From: Microbacterium album
GTDB taxonomy: Bacteria > Actinomycetota > Actinomycetes > Actinomycetales > Microbacteriaceae
Direction: 5' to 3'
Assembly (NCBI RefSeq): GCF_014643695.1
Contig: NZ_BMJY01000006.1
Span: forward strand, 62,001 to 126,000
DNA length: 64,000 nt
The position numbers and the translations under genes are program-made. Under the pieces are notes generated by a model. That model was not told the origin of the DNA, made no database searches, and worked only from the letters and a program-made list of their open reading frames with translations. The stretch's first letter is position 1. Every line of letters begins with the position of its first letter. Positions 55,691 to 63,634 of this stretch are shown piece by piece.

Positions 55691-55716
55691 GATATCACTC
55701 TGTGCGAGATGATATC
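55691..55716. promoter_or_regulatory. Candidate operator of the toxin-antitoxin operon
   Basis: GATATCA (55691-55697) and TGATATC (55710-55716) form a perfect inverted repeat with a 12-base spacer, 19 bases upstream of the antitoxin ATG. The local AT content is unusual for the region. The remaining gap to 55947 contains no convincing gene. Confidence 0.65.
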
Positions 55717-55947
55717 AAAGACTCCCGGTTTCCCCCTCTCCGTACCGGCCGAACGCGCAGTTCCGGGAGCTGTTCGGCGGGGGCAGGAGCCCGGATCTGG
55801 AGCGTTTTCGCTCCGATCAGGACCAGCATGCGGACGGACAGCTCTCGGATCCCCATGGCCGGTGAGCGAAGCGTCGGCCTCGTCACCATCGTCCCGGTGG
55901 CCCGTCCGAGCACCGTCTAAGGAGTGTCTGGCAGCCGCGGGGCCCGC

Positions 55948-56130
55948 TCACTCCGAGGGGATGACCACCCACAGCGCGATGTAGACCGGGATCGTCCAGC
56001 CGAAGAAGAACAGACCGAGCACCGCGAGCACCCGCACGGGCGTCGGGCTGATGTCGAACCGGTCGGCGACGACCGAGCAGACTCCGGCGATGATGCGGTC
56101 CTGGCGGCGGCGCACGAGCAGCTTCGGCAT
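55948..56130 (-). CDS. PspC domain membrane protein
   Basis: A 60-residue PspC domain: an N-terminal positively charged start (LLVRRRQDRIIAGVCS), the FDISPTPVRV loop and one hydrophobic helix at the end (LGLFFFGWTIPVYIALWVVIP). Such small proteins relate to envelope-stress sensing. The ATG at 56130 is preferred over the longer frame; on the minus strand TAGCGT lies seven bases upstream of it. The following gene on the same strand is unrelated. Confidence 0.85.
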   Translation of the reverse strand: MPKLLVRRRQDRIIAGVCSVVADRFDISPTPVRVLAVLGLFFFGWTIPVYIALWVVIPSE

Positions 56131-56162
56131 GGTGGCCACGCTAGCCCATCGCGGCACGCGCG

Positions 56163-57632
56163 TCACCCGTGCGCGGTCGTGGGCAGTGGGTCCCACGTGG
56201 GCGCGTCCCGTCCCCAGGGACGTGCCATGCGGGGCCAGACCTCGGGGGCGGCGGCGAACGCGAGGGGCGGCGGTGCCGTGGTGACCACGGGCGGATCCGG
56301 CTCGGGTCCCGCGAGCGGTGCGGTCGCGGTGGGGAGGCGGTCCTCAGTCGCGGTCGGCTGCGCGCCGGCGGGGCCCGCCTCCAGCAGCTCTTGCGCGACG
56401 CGGGCGAGGCTCACGCCGACGCGGAGCGTGCCGCCGGAGGCGCGCTGGCGGCGCAGCGCCGTGGCGACGGCCGCGGCGAGGAGGTGGCCCGCGGAATGGT
56501 CCAGCGCCTGCACGGGGAGCGCACCGGGGGTCGCGCCCGCGTCGCGGCTCTCGGCGATCGCGATGCCGGACGCCGCCTGCACGAGGCTGTCGAAGCCGCG
56601 CCGCCGGCTCCAGGGGCCCGTGACGCCCCAGGCCGACACCTCGGCGATGACCAGTCCCGCGCGGTGTTCGGCGAGCGTCGCGGGATCCAGGCCCAGCCGC
56701 TCCAGCGCGCCGGGGCGGTAGCCGAGCGCGAGCACGTCCGCGGACGCGAGCAGCTCGTCGAAATCGCGCCGGTCGCGGCGGGCGCCCAGGTCGAGCCGCG
56801 TGGACCGCTTGCCGTGCCCGGTGTCGAGGTGCTGCCACTCGATCTCGGGCAGGTGTGGCGAGTCGACCCGCAGCACGTCGGCGCCGGCGAGCGCGAGGTC
56901 GCGGGTGGCCACGGGCCCGGCGATGACGCGCGTGAGGTCCAGCACGCGCACGCCCGCCAGGGGCAGCCCATTCCGCTGCGGGGCGGTCGCCGCGCGCCAC
57001 CGCCGCGGGTCGGCCGGGCCGGCGAGGTCCAGCGCGACCAGCGGCGCCCCGGCCACGGCCCTGGCCTGCGGGTGCGCGCGCCACGACTGCGGATCCCGCA
57101 CCGCGATCGCGAGGGCGCCGTGCTCGGCCGCGGCCTCCTCGAGCGCCGTGGCCGACCGGCGTGCAACGGCGCGCTCGACGTCCGCGCGTTGCGCGTCGGA
57201 TCCGAGCCCGAGCAGCCCGCGGAGGCGCTCGGCATGGTGCGGGTAGTTGCCGTGCGTGCGGATCCAGCCGTCCTCCGCGCGCCAGAAGCCCGACAGCGGT
57301 GACCACACGTCCGGCGCGGTCCCGTCGATCCGCAGCAGGCGGTCACTGCCGTACGAGGCGGCGACGCGCGCCCCGTCCACTCGCACGGGCGCGGGCCCCG
57401 GCTGTCCCGAGCGGGACGCGAGCACGGCGTTCAGGGCGAGGGAGGCGAGCGCCACGCTGTCCACGGCCAGCTCCGCGACCCGCAGAGCGGAACGCCACCG
57501 CGGCGGCTCGGCGGGCGGCTCCACCCGCGCCAGCTCGTCGTCCGCGAACCCCAGGTCCGCCGCGGCGCGCCGTCCTACCGGGCCCAGCGCGCCGACCTCG
57601 TCGCGAGCGGGCCCGGCCGCGTCCGGGGTCAC
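56163..57632 (-). CDS. CaiB/BaiF CoA-transferase family protein
   Basis: A 489-residue family III CoA-transferase-like protein with two CaiB-type halves. The N-terminal half (about 20-185) is degenerate; the C-terminal half (about 198-415) carries LAGVRVLDLTRVIAGPVATR, LGYRPGALERLGLDP and GFDSLVQAASGIA. It probably moves CoA between acyl groups or is an acyl-CoA racemase-like relative. The GTG start overlaps the upstream dehydrogenase stop (GTGA). The Pro/Ala-rich C-terminal tail (about 420-489) is unusual. Confidence 0.85.
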   Translation of the reverse strand: MTPDAAGPARDEVGALGPVGRRAAADLGFADDELARVEPPAEPPRWRSALRVAELAVDSVALASLALNAVLASRSGQPGPAPVRVDGARVAASYGSDRLLRIDGTAPDVWSPLSGFWRAEDGWIRTHGNYPHHAERLRGLLGLGSDAQRADVERAVARRSATALEEAAAEHGALAIAVRDPQSWRAHPQARAVAGAPLVALDLAGPADPRRWRAATAPQRNGLPLAGVRVLDLTRVIAGPVATRDLALAGADVLRVDSPHLPEIEWQHLDTGHGKRSTRLDLGARRDRRDFDELLASADVLALGYRPGALERLGLDPATLAEHRAGLVIAEVSAWGVTGPWSRRRGFDSLVQAASGIAIAESRDAGATPGALPVQALDHSAGHLLAAAVATALRRQRASGGTLRVGVSLARVAQELLEAGPAGAQPTATEDRLPTATAPLAGPEPDPPVVTTAPPPLAFAAAPEVWPRMARPWGRDAPTWDPLPTTAHG

Positions 57633-58531
57633 GGGCGCACCTCGCCCCGGGCCGTCCGGTCGCGGATCGCCGACACCACGGCGGCCATGTCGTCCCGATC
57701 GTGGCCGAGCCGCTCCGCCTCCGCGAACAGCTGCGTGCACACCTCCATGAGGGGAGAGGCGGTCGCGGAGCGCCGGGCCGCGTCGACGATGAGGCGGCTG
57801 TTCTTGAGCACGTCGGGGATCGCCGCGTGGACGCTCCAGTCCTCCTGCGCGAGCTTGGCGGCCTTGGATGTCGACACGGTCGACGCCATGGGGCCCGCTG
57901 CCAGGATCCGCTCCAGCAGCGCCGGGTCGAGGCGGTGTCGCTCGGCGAAGTGGAAGGCCTCCGCCAGGCCGCTCACCAGCGTGATGAGGAACGTGTTGAC
58001 CGCGAGCTTCATGGTCAGAGCGTCGGGCGGCGCTCCGCACCGGAAGATCTGCGCGCACATCGGGCGCAGCACGGGGGTCACGCGCTCGACGTCGGCGTCG
58101 TCGCCCGCCACCATCGCGATCAGAGCGCCCTCGAGCGCGGGCTGCCGAGAGCCGGAGACGGGCGCCTCGACGTACCGTCCGCCCGCCGCGCGAAGGCGCT
58201 CGCCGAGGGCGCTCGAGTATGCCGGGGCGACGGTGCCCATCTGCACGACGGTCGTCCCCCGGTAGTCGACAGAGCCGTCGAACCGGACGACGTCGTCCAG
58301 CGCGCGCTCGTCGGCGAGCATCAGGATGACGACCGGGCACCGCGCGAACACCTCGGCCGGCGATCCGGCCACGCCCGCGCCGGCCGCGGCGAGCGGCTCG
58401 GTCGCCGCGGCCGTGCGGTTCCAGACCAGCAACGGCCAGGCTCCGGTCAGCCGGGCGGCCATGGCCGCGCCCATGACCCCGAGGCTGATGAACCCGACCC
58501 GGTGTCTCACGGGCTCCGCCGCTGCGTCCAC
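57629..58531 (-). CDS. NAD(P)-dependent beta-hydroxyacid dehydrogenase-like protein
   Basis: A 300-residue protein with the Rossmann motif VGFISLGVMGAAMA, substrate motif EAPVSGSRQ and catalytic Lys175 (MKLAVN). The GTG at 58531 is preferred because GGGAGG lies six bases upstream; the frame opens further to 58597. It is a distant paralog of the dehydrogenase at 42348 but not part of that operon. It pairs with the CoA-transferase gene, suggesting a short acid-catabolism unit of unknown substrate. Confidence 0.85.
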   Translation of the reverse strand: MDAAAEPVRHRVGFISLGVMGAAMAARLTGAWPLLVWNRTAAATEPLAAAGAGVAGSPAEVFARCPVVILMLADERALDDVVRFDGSVDYRGTTVVQMGTVAPAYSSALGERLRAAGGRYVEAPVSGSRQPALEGALIAMVAGDDADVERVTPVLRPMCAQIFRCGAPPDALTMKLAVNTFLITLVSGLAEAFHFAERHRLDPALLERILAAGPMASTVSTSKAAKLAQEDWSVHAAIPDVLKNSRLIVDAARRSATASPLMEVCTQLFAEAERLGHDRDDMAAVVSAIRDRTARGEVRP

Positions 58532-58693
58532 GATCCACCTCCCTGACGTCTCGTGCAGCGATCCAACCGCGTCGCCGAGGTTCGTGTCGAGTGCCACGCT
58601 GCGCTCCGTGGACCGACCGACGGCGTCGGCACCCGAGACACCGCGAGGAGCGCGGGAATACGGAACGTCTCGACGGCGTCATGAACAATAAGA

Positions 58694-58709
58694 GTTGAGT
58701 CGACTCGAC
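58694..58709. promoter_or_regulatory. Palindrome upstream of the htpX-like gene
   Basis: GTTGAGTCGACTCGAC is a 16-bp near-perfect palindrome with a perfect GAGTCGACTC core, in the divergent region between the dehydrogenase and htpX-like genes. GGAGTCGAATC at about 58724 repeats half of it. It may be a regulator site. Confidence 0.45.
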
Positions 58710-58767
58710 GCAGGTTTGCAGTCGGAGTCGAATCGGAGTGCGCGAGAGGAGAGGGGAGCTGGTTCGG

Positions 58768-59652
58768 ATGACGCACTACCGCAACGGATGGAAGACGGCG
58801 CTGCTGCTGGGATCGCTCACGGCCCTGATCCTTGCGATCGGCTACGGGGTCGGAGGCGGCACGGGCCTCGCGCTGGCCGTCGTCGTGTCGCTCGCGATGA
58901 ACGGCATCGCGTACTTCTGGTCGGATCGCATCGCGCTCGCCTCGATGCGTGCGCGTCCCGTCACCGACGTGGAGGCGCCGCAGCTGCGGGCTACCGTGCG
59001 CGAACTGGCCGCCGCCGCGGGCCTTCCGGAGCCGCGCGTCTACGTGAGCCCGCTGGCGCAGCCGAACGCGTTCGCGACCGGGCGCGATCCGCGCCACGCC
59101 GCGGTGTGCGTGACCGAGGGGTTGCTGCGCCTGCTCGGCCCGCGGGAGCTGCGCGCCGTCCTCGCGCACGAGCTCGCGCACGTCGCGAACCGCGACATCC
59201 TGATCTCGAGCGTGGCGGCGGGACTGGCGGGCATCGTGACCTCGCTGGCCAACCTCGCCCTGTTCCTGCCGTGGGGCTCGGACGACGAGGACGCGCCCAA
59301 CCCGCTCGCGATCCTGCTGATGCTCGTGCTCGGCCCGCTCGCCGCCGGCCTGATCCAGCTCGCGATCAGCCGCACGCGCGAGTACGAGGCGGACCTCGAC
59401 GGCGCGCGGCTGTCCGGCGACCCGATCGCGCTCGCGAGCGCGCTGCAGAAGATCGAGCGCGGCGCGCGCGCCACGCCGATCGAGCCGCAGGGGACCGCGG
59501 CGTCGCAGGCGCACCTGATGATCGCCCACCCGCTGGCCGACGAGGGGATCGCGGGGCTGTTCCGCACCCACCCGGCCACGGCCGAGCGGATCCGGCGGCT
59601 GCGCGAGATCGCCTCCGTCGCCCCGCGGCGCACGTTCGTGCGCCTGCACTAG
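58768..59652 (+). CDS. htpX: HtpX-like zinc metalloprotease (M48)
   Basis: A 294-residue inner-membrane metalloprotease. Two N-terminal helices (about 10-50) precede the catalytic HELAH (134-138) and the third ligand in TREYEADLDGA. A second hydrophobic pair (about 143-200) follows. HtpX degrades misfolded membrane proteins under stress. The ATG at 58768 has an AG-rich tract upstream. The last codons (RRTFVRLH) are copied twice more just downstream. Confidence 0.92.
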   Translation: MTHYRNGWKTALLLGSLTALILAIGYGVGGGTGLALAVVVSLAMNGIAYFWSDRIALASMRARPVTDVEAPQLRATVRELAAAAGLPEPRVYVSPLAQPNAFATGRDPRHAAVCVTEGLLRLLGPRELRAVLAHELAHVANRDILISSVAAGLAGIVTSLANLALFLPWGSDDEDAPNPLAILLMLVLGPLAAGLIQLAISRTREYEADLDGARLSGDPIALASALQKIERGARATPIEPQGTAASQAHLMIAHPLADEGIAGLFRTHPATAERIRRLREIASVAPRRTFVRLH

Positions 59653-59725
59653 GGCAACCGCGGCGCACGTTCGTGCCCCTGCGGTAGGGCACGGCGGCGC
59701 AGATTCGTGCGCCTGGGACGGTGCG
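59626..59725 (+). repeat. Three imperfect tandem repeats at the htpX 3' end
   Basis: The stretch starting CGGCGCACGTTCGTGC at 59626 recurs at 59661 and, more diverged, at 59695 (periods 35 and 34). The first copy holds the htpX stop. It looks like a local slippage duplication. Confidence 0.65.
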
Positions 59726-59747
59726 CGGACGTCCGGTCGCGCGGGCG

Positions 59748-59753
59748 TAGGGT
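59748..59753 (+). promoter_or_regulatory. -10-like hexamer, leaderless start
   Basis: TAGGGT stands exactly six bases before the GTG at 59760. Confidence 0.45.
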
Positions 59754-59759
59754 GGGGCG

Positions 59760-60722
59760 GTGCGCGTTCCCGCCGAGCCCTCCGCCCCGCGCGGTCGACG
59801 CCGCGGGCTGCTGCCGGTCGCCGGGGCCGTGGGCGTCGGACTGCTCACGGCGATCCAGTCCCGCGTGAACGGCGGGCTGGGGGCCGCGCTGGAGAACGGT
59901 GTGATGGCGGCGCTGGTCTCCTTCGGCTCGGGGTTCGTGATCATGGTGGTCGTCGTCGCGGCGCTGCCCTCGGGGCGTGCGGGGATGTCACGCCTGTGGC
60001 GAGGGATGCGCGCGCGCGACATCCCGTGGTGGATCCTGATCGGCGGCGCGGCGGGCGCGCTCACGACCGGGGCCCAGGGCGCCGTCGTGGGGGTGATCGG
60101 TACGGCCCTGTTCACGGTGGGCGTCGTCGCGGGGCAGACGCTCAACGGGCTCGTGCTCGATCGCGCGGGCTACAGCCCCTCGGGGGTCACGGCCGTGACG
60201 ATGCCGCGCGTCGCGGGCGTCGCGCTCGCGCTCGCCGCGGTGGGAGTGGCTCTCACCGGCGGCACGCTGCGGGAGGTGCCGCTGTGGATGCTGCTGCTGC
60301 CGGTGCTCGTGGGGGCGGCGCTGGCCTGGCAGCAGGCGACGAACGGCCGGCTCCAGCGCAAGACCGCCTCGGCGACCGCAGCGACCTTCGTCAACTTCGC
60401 CGGCGGCACGCTCGTCCTGGGCGTCGTCGCGGTGGTGCAGGTGCCCGCCGTGGGCGTGGCGCCGTTCCCGGCCGAGCCGTGGCTGTATCTCGGCGGGGCT
60501 CTGGGCGTCGTCTACATCGCCATGTCGGCGGCGCTCGCGCCGCGCATCGGCGTGCTGCTGCTCACGCTGGGCTCGGTCTTCGGGATGCTCGTGGGCTCGC
60601 TCGTGCTCGACGCGCTGTGGCCGCCCGCTGTGCCGCCGTCTCCGTGGCGCTCGGCGGCGACGGTCCTGATCGCCGGTGCCGGCGTCGCGGTCACGGCGCT
60701 CGCGCGACGGCCCGTCCGCTGA
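59760..60722 (+). CDS. DMT transporter of the YdcZ/DUF606 family
   Basis: A 320-residue inner-membrane protein built from two DUF606 repeats (about 15-155 and 175-318), each with five hydrophobic helices. The signature AGAVGVGLLTAIQSRVNGGLG at the first helix is typical. Substrate is unknown. The GTG start appears leaderless. The stop converges on the nitroreductase with 27 bases between. Confidence 0.85.
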   Translation: MRVPAEPSAPRGRRRGLLPVAGAVGVGLLTAIQSRVNGGLGAALENGVMAALVSFGSGFVIMVVVVAALPSGRAGMSRLWRGMRARDIPWWILIGGAAGALTTGAQGAVVGVIGTALFTVGVVAGQTLNGLVLDRAGYSPSGVTAVTMPRVAGVALALAAVGVALTGGTLREVPLWMLLLPVLVGAALAWQQATNGRLQRKTASATAATFVNFAGGTLVLGVVAVVQVPAVGVAPFPAEPWLYLGGALGVVYIAMSAALAPRIGVLLLTLGSVFGMLVGSLVLDALWPPAVPPSPWRSAATVLIAGAGVAVTALARRPVR

Positions 60723-60749
60723 CGCGTGGACGGCCGGCCCTGCCGTCCG

Positions 60750-61313
60750 CTACTTCTTCTTGCCCTTCTTGTCTTTCTTCCGGGGCATGGACGAGAGGAA
60801 TCGCTCGCCGTCGACGGTCTTGATGCGCAGTTCCCGGGAGCGTTCGGGCTTGCCGCCGACGTAGAGCCATCCGAGCAGCCGCTCGTTCCGCGCCAGCCCG
60901 TGTGCCTTGGCCACCGCCTTGGAACGCGTGGCGTCTCCCGTGCGCCAGAAGACGCCCCAGCCGGCCTCGTCGAGCAGGAGGCTGAGCATGTGGGCCACGC
61001 CGGCCGCGACCGCCTCCTGCTCCCACTCCGGCACTTTGTGCGAGGGGCGGATCCGGGCCACCACGGCGATCAGCAGCGGCGCGCGAAGCGGCTTCGTCGA
61101 CACGCCCCGCTTGCGCTCGGCCTTGTGGAGGGCGCGCCCGAGCCGCTCACGGTCGTCCCCGCGCAGCTCGATCAGCCGCCACGGGGCGAGGCCGGAGTGG
61201 TCGGCCACGCGGCCGGCGGCCGACACCAGCTCGACCAGCTCGGCGTGTGTGGGGGCCTCGTCCGTCACGCGCAAGAGCGAACGCCGCACGCGCATCGCCT
61301 CGAGCGCGCTCAT
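60750..61313 (-). CDS. Nitroreductase family protein
   Basis: A 187-residue FMN-binding nitroreductase-type protein. The N-terminal MRVRRSLLRV is the FMN phosphate-binding region. GWGVFWRTGD and LGWLYVGGKPE are family segments. A Lys-rich tail (PRKKDKKGKKK) ends the chain. It lies 10 bases downstream of msrB, making a small redox operon. It may reduce quinones or nitro compounds; the true substrate is unknown. Confidence 0.87.
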   Translation of the reverse strand: MSALEAMRVRRSLLRVTDEAPTHAELVELVSAAGRVADHSGLAPWRLIELRGDDRERLGRALHKAERKRGVSTKPLRAPLLIAVVARIRPSHKVPEWEQEAVAAGVAHMLSLLLDEAGWGVFWRTGDATRSKAVAKAHGLARNERLLGWLYVGGKPERSRELRIKTVDGERFLSSMPRKKDKKGKKK

Positions 61314-61323
61314 CGCGTGCCGT

Positions 61324-61725
61324 TCAGGACTCGGGGCGGAAGTCGAGCGACAGCGAGTTCATGCAGTAACGGTCGCCCGTGGGCGTGCCGAAGCCGTCGG
61401 GGAAGACGTGTCCCAGGTGCGATCCGCACGTGGCGCAGCGCACCTCCGTGCGCACCATCCCGTGGCTGGTGTCCTCCAACAGCTCGACGGCGTCGGGGCG
61501 GACCGACTCGTAGAAGCTGGGCCAGCCGCAGTGGGAGTCGAACTTCGTCCCGCTCTTGAACAGCTCGGCCCCGCACGCGGCGCAGGTGTACAGCCCGGCG
61601 CGATCCTCGTCCAGCAGCTCTCCCGTCCAGGGGCGCTCCGTGCCGGCCTCGCGCAGCACGGCGTACTGCTCCGGCGTGAGCTCGGCGCGCCACTCCTCCT
61701 CGGACTTGCTGACCTTGTACGACAT
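61324..61725 (-). CDS. msrB: Peptide-methionine (R)-S-oxide reductase
   Basis: A 133-residue MsrB that repairs methionine-R-sulfoxide. The zinc ligands Cys48, Cys51, Cys97 and Cys100 and the catalytic Cys121 ([13 protein letters not shown]) are all present; Cys66 (DSHCGWPSF) may resolve. The ATG at 61725 has GGGAGG six bases upstream; the longer frame to 62193 is not real. First gene of the msrB-nitroreductase unit. Confidence 0.96.
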   Translation of the reverse strand: MSYKVSKSEEEWRAELTPEQYAVLREAGTERPWTGELLDEDRAGLYTCAACGAELFKSGTKFDSHCGWPSFYESVRPDAVELLEDTSHGMVRTEVRCATCGSHLGHVFPDGFGTPTGDRYCMNSLSLDFRPES

Positions 61726-61828
61726 GGATTCCCTCCCGATGGCCTGAATCCAGCGTACGCCCGCGCGGCGCCCCCGGGCCCGGGCGTCGCGCCGGCGTCG
61801 CTCGTCCGCGGCGCGAGAGGATGAGGGG

Positions 61829-62884
61829 ATGACGCAGAGTCCCGACAGCGCGGAGGCCGAGGCGGTCGCCGAACGGTTCGCGCGCTTCGCCCGCGAGGAG
61901 GCGCCCGGCCGCTCAGCCGTGTACGCGGAATGGGCGACCGGCGTCGCGGCCGATCCCGAGCTGTGCGGCATCCTCGCCCGCATCCCGGCGCAGCGACGGC
62001 AGCCGCCGCTCGTCTTCGCCGTCACGCGCATGCTGGGCGCCCCGGTCGAACCCGCGGGCGCCGGATCGTTCGCCGCGTGGGCGGCGTTCGTGCGCGCGAA
62101 CGCGGCACGGGTCGTGGCCGAGTGCTCGGCGCGCACGCTGCAGACCAACGAGCCGCTGAGGTGCGCGGCGCTGCTGCCCGCGCTCGCCCGCATACCCGGG
62201 CCGCTCGCGTTGCTCGAGCTGGGCGCCTCGGGCGGGCTGTGCCTCTACCCCGATCGCTATGCGTACCGATACGGCAGGACGGGTCTCGAGCTCGGGCCGC
62301 GGGGCGGCGCGGCAGTGACGCTCGAGACGGAGGTGCGCGGCGCCGAGCCGCTCGAGTTGCCCGACGCGCTGCCGCGCATCGTCTGGCGAGGCGGCATCGA
62401 CCTGCAGCCCCTGGATGCGCGCGACGCAGGCGACAGGGCATGGCTGGAGGGGCTGGTCTGGCCTGAGGAGCGCGATCGCGCCGAACGGATCTCCGCCGCG
62501 CTGGACGTCGTGGCCGCCGATCCGCCGCTGCTCGTGGCGGGGGACGCCTCCGATGTCGCGCTGGTGCGCCGCGTCGCCGCGCGGGCCCCCGTCGACGCGA
62601 CACTCGTCGTCACCACCCCCGGTGTGCTTCCCTATGTGCCGCGGGCGCGGCGCGAGGCGCTCATCGCGGCACTGCGCGATCCGGCAGGCGTCCGCGCCCC
62701 GCTCCCCGGGCAGCACCGCGGGGCGCACTGGATCACGCTCGACCAGCCGGGCCTCCACGACGCCTGGAGTCCGCCCATCGATGCGGCTGCTTGGCCCGGC
62801 TTCGCGCTCGCTCTCGACGGCGAGGTCCTCGCCGCCGCTGACCCGCTGGGCGCGTGGATCGAACCGCGCCGCGCCGGCCACTGA
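61829..62884 (+). CDS. DUF2332 family protein
   Basis: A 351-residue protein of the DUF2332 family, which is widespread in actinobacteria and proteobacteria and has no known function. Family landmarks are the [15 protein letters not shown] and [19 protein letters not shown] segments; the latter resembles a SAM-binding first strand. A GAGGAT hexamer lies six bases before the ATG. Divergent from msrB. The protein appears cytosolic. Confidence 0.85.
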   Translation: MTQSPDSAEAEAVAERFARFAREEAPGRSAVYAEWATGVAADPELCGILARIPAQRRQPPLVFAVTRMLGAPVEPAGAGSFAAWAAFVRANAARVVAECSARTLQTNEPLRCAALLPALARIPGPLALLELGASGGLCLYPDRYAYRYGRTGLELGPRGGAAVTLETEVRGAEPLELPDALPRIVWRGGIDLQPLDARDAGDRAWLEGLVWPEERDRAERISAALDVVAADPPLLVAGDASDVALVRRVAARAPVDATLVVTTPGVLPYVPRARREALIAALRDPAGVRAPLPGQHRGAHWITLDQPGLHDAWSPPIDAAAWPGFALALDGEVLAAADPLGAWIEPRRAGH

Positions 62885-62940
62885 GCCCGGCGCCGCTGCG
62901 CGGCCGCCGCGGCCGCCGTCGCCGTGCTCGCGACGAGCGT

Positions 62941-63160
62941 GTCCCACTTGTTGTCGGTATGACCCGCATATAGCGGCGCGAAGTGGGACATGGTCGGGCT
63001 CATACCGGCCTGAAGTGGGACGCCCCGTCGAGGGTGCCGGTCGTCGGTGTGGGTGTCGCGCGTCGCTCCCGATGTGTGTGTCCCACTTGTTGTCGGTATG
63101 GCGTGCGTATAGCGGCACGATGTGGGACACGGGTTGGCTCATACCGGCACGGAGTGGGAC
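62941..63160. repeat. Tandem 139-bp-period repeat with six GTCCCAC motifs
   Basis: Two 81-bp units (62941-63021 and 63080-63160) match closely at a constant 139-base offset. Each has one GTCCCACTTGTTGTCGGTAT-type motif on the plus strand and two related motifs on the minus strand, with ends at 62989 and 63021 in unit 1 and 63128 and 63160 in unit 2. The pattern in each unit is forward, reverse, reverse. The core is GTCCCACNT followed by a GCCGGTATG-like half. Confidence 0.85.
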
Positions 63161-63247
63161 ATCCCCTCGAAGGGCGTCGGACGCTGAGCCGCGCACGCGG
63201 TCGGATCCCGCCCGGAGCGCCTCCCGGCGCGGGAGCGTCCCCGCGCC

Positions 63248-63253
63248 TAGCGT
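63248..63253 (+). promoter_or_regulatory. -10-like hexamer of the DUF3263 gene
   Basis: TAGCGT ends six bases before the ATG at 63260, another leaderless candidate. Confidence 0.45.
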
Positions 63254-63259
63254 GGTCCC

Positions 63260-63583
63260 ATGTCGTCCTCGCAGCCTGCGTCCTCGCCGCCGGAAGGATC
63301 CGCCGCTGGCGGGCTGTCGGACCGGGACCGCGCGATCCTGGCGTTCGAGGCGGAATGGCGCCGGCACGGCGGCGCCAAGGAGGAGGCCATCCGGGCCCGG
63401 CTCGGCTTGACGCCGGCGCGCTACTACCAGCTGCTCGGCCGGCTCATCGACGCGCCCGAGGCGATCGCCGCCGATCCGCTGCTCGTCGGCCGCCTGCGCC
63501 GGCAGCGCGACGCCCGGCTGGCGGCCCGTCGCGGGGGTCCGGAGCGCGGTCGCGCCGCCGGCGGCGCGCGCCTCGCGGGCTGA
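63260..63583 (+). CDS. DUF3263 protein
   Basis: A 107-residue cytosolic protein. The central part (SDRDRAILAFEAEWRRHGG followed by EEAIRARLGLTPARYYQLL) is a helix-turn-helix-like DUF3263 domain; the ends are disordered. In mycobacteria a DUF3263 gene also lies next to a LytR_C gene, so the pair is conserved. Function is not known. It stands downstream of the tandem repeat. Confidence 0.88.
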   Translation: MSSSQPASSPPEGSAAGGLSDRDRAILAFEAEWRRHGGAKEEAIRARLGLTPARYYQLLGRLIDAPEAIAADPLLVGRLRRQRDARLAARRGGPERGRAAGGARLAG

Positions 63584-63622
63584 CCCGCCGTCGTGCGCGC
63601 GGGACGATCAGCGCGCTCCGGG

Positions 63623-63628
63623 TAGCAT
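63623..63628 (+). promoter_or_regulatory. -10-like hexamer of the LytR_C gene
   Basis: TAGCAT ends six bases before the GTG at 63635. Confidence 0.45.
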
Positions 63629-63634
63629 CGGGGG

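Larger units (their letters stand above)
62885..63259. other. 375-bp intergenic stretch without a gene
   Basis: No coding frame or RNA gene is visible. The first 55 bases are GC-rich palindromic sequence after the DUF2332 stop. The rest carries the tandem repeat listed separately and the -10-like hexamer for DUF3263. Confidence 0.6.

Noticed and set aside
55695..55920. Two overlapping 72-codon frames on opposite strands between the antitoxin and pspC
   Set aside because: Neither shows a domain, a ribosome-binding site or typical third-position GC; both may be chance frames or the remains of a lost gene.
62941..63160. Possible CRISPR array
   Set aside because: Only two long units at a 139-base period with internal inverted motifs, and no cas genes in the window.
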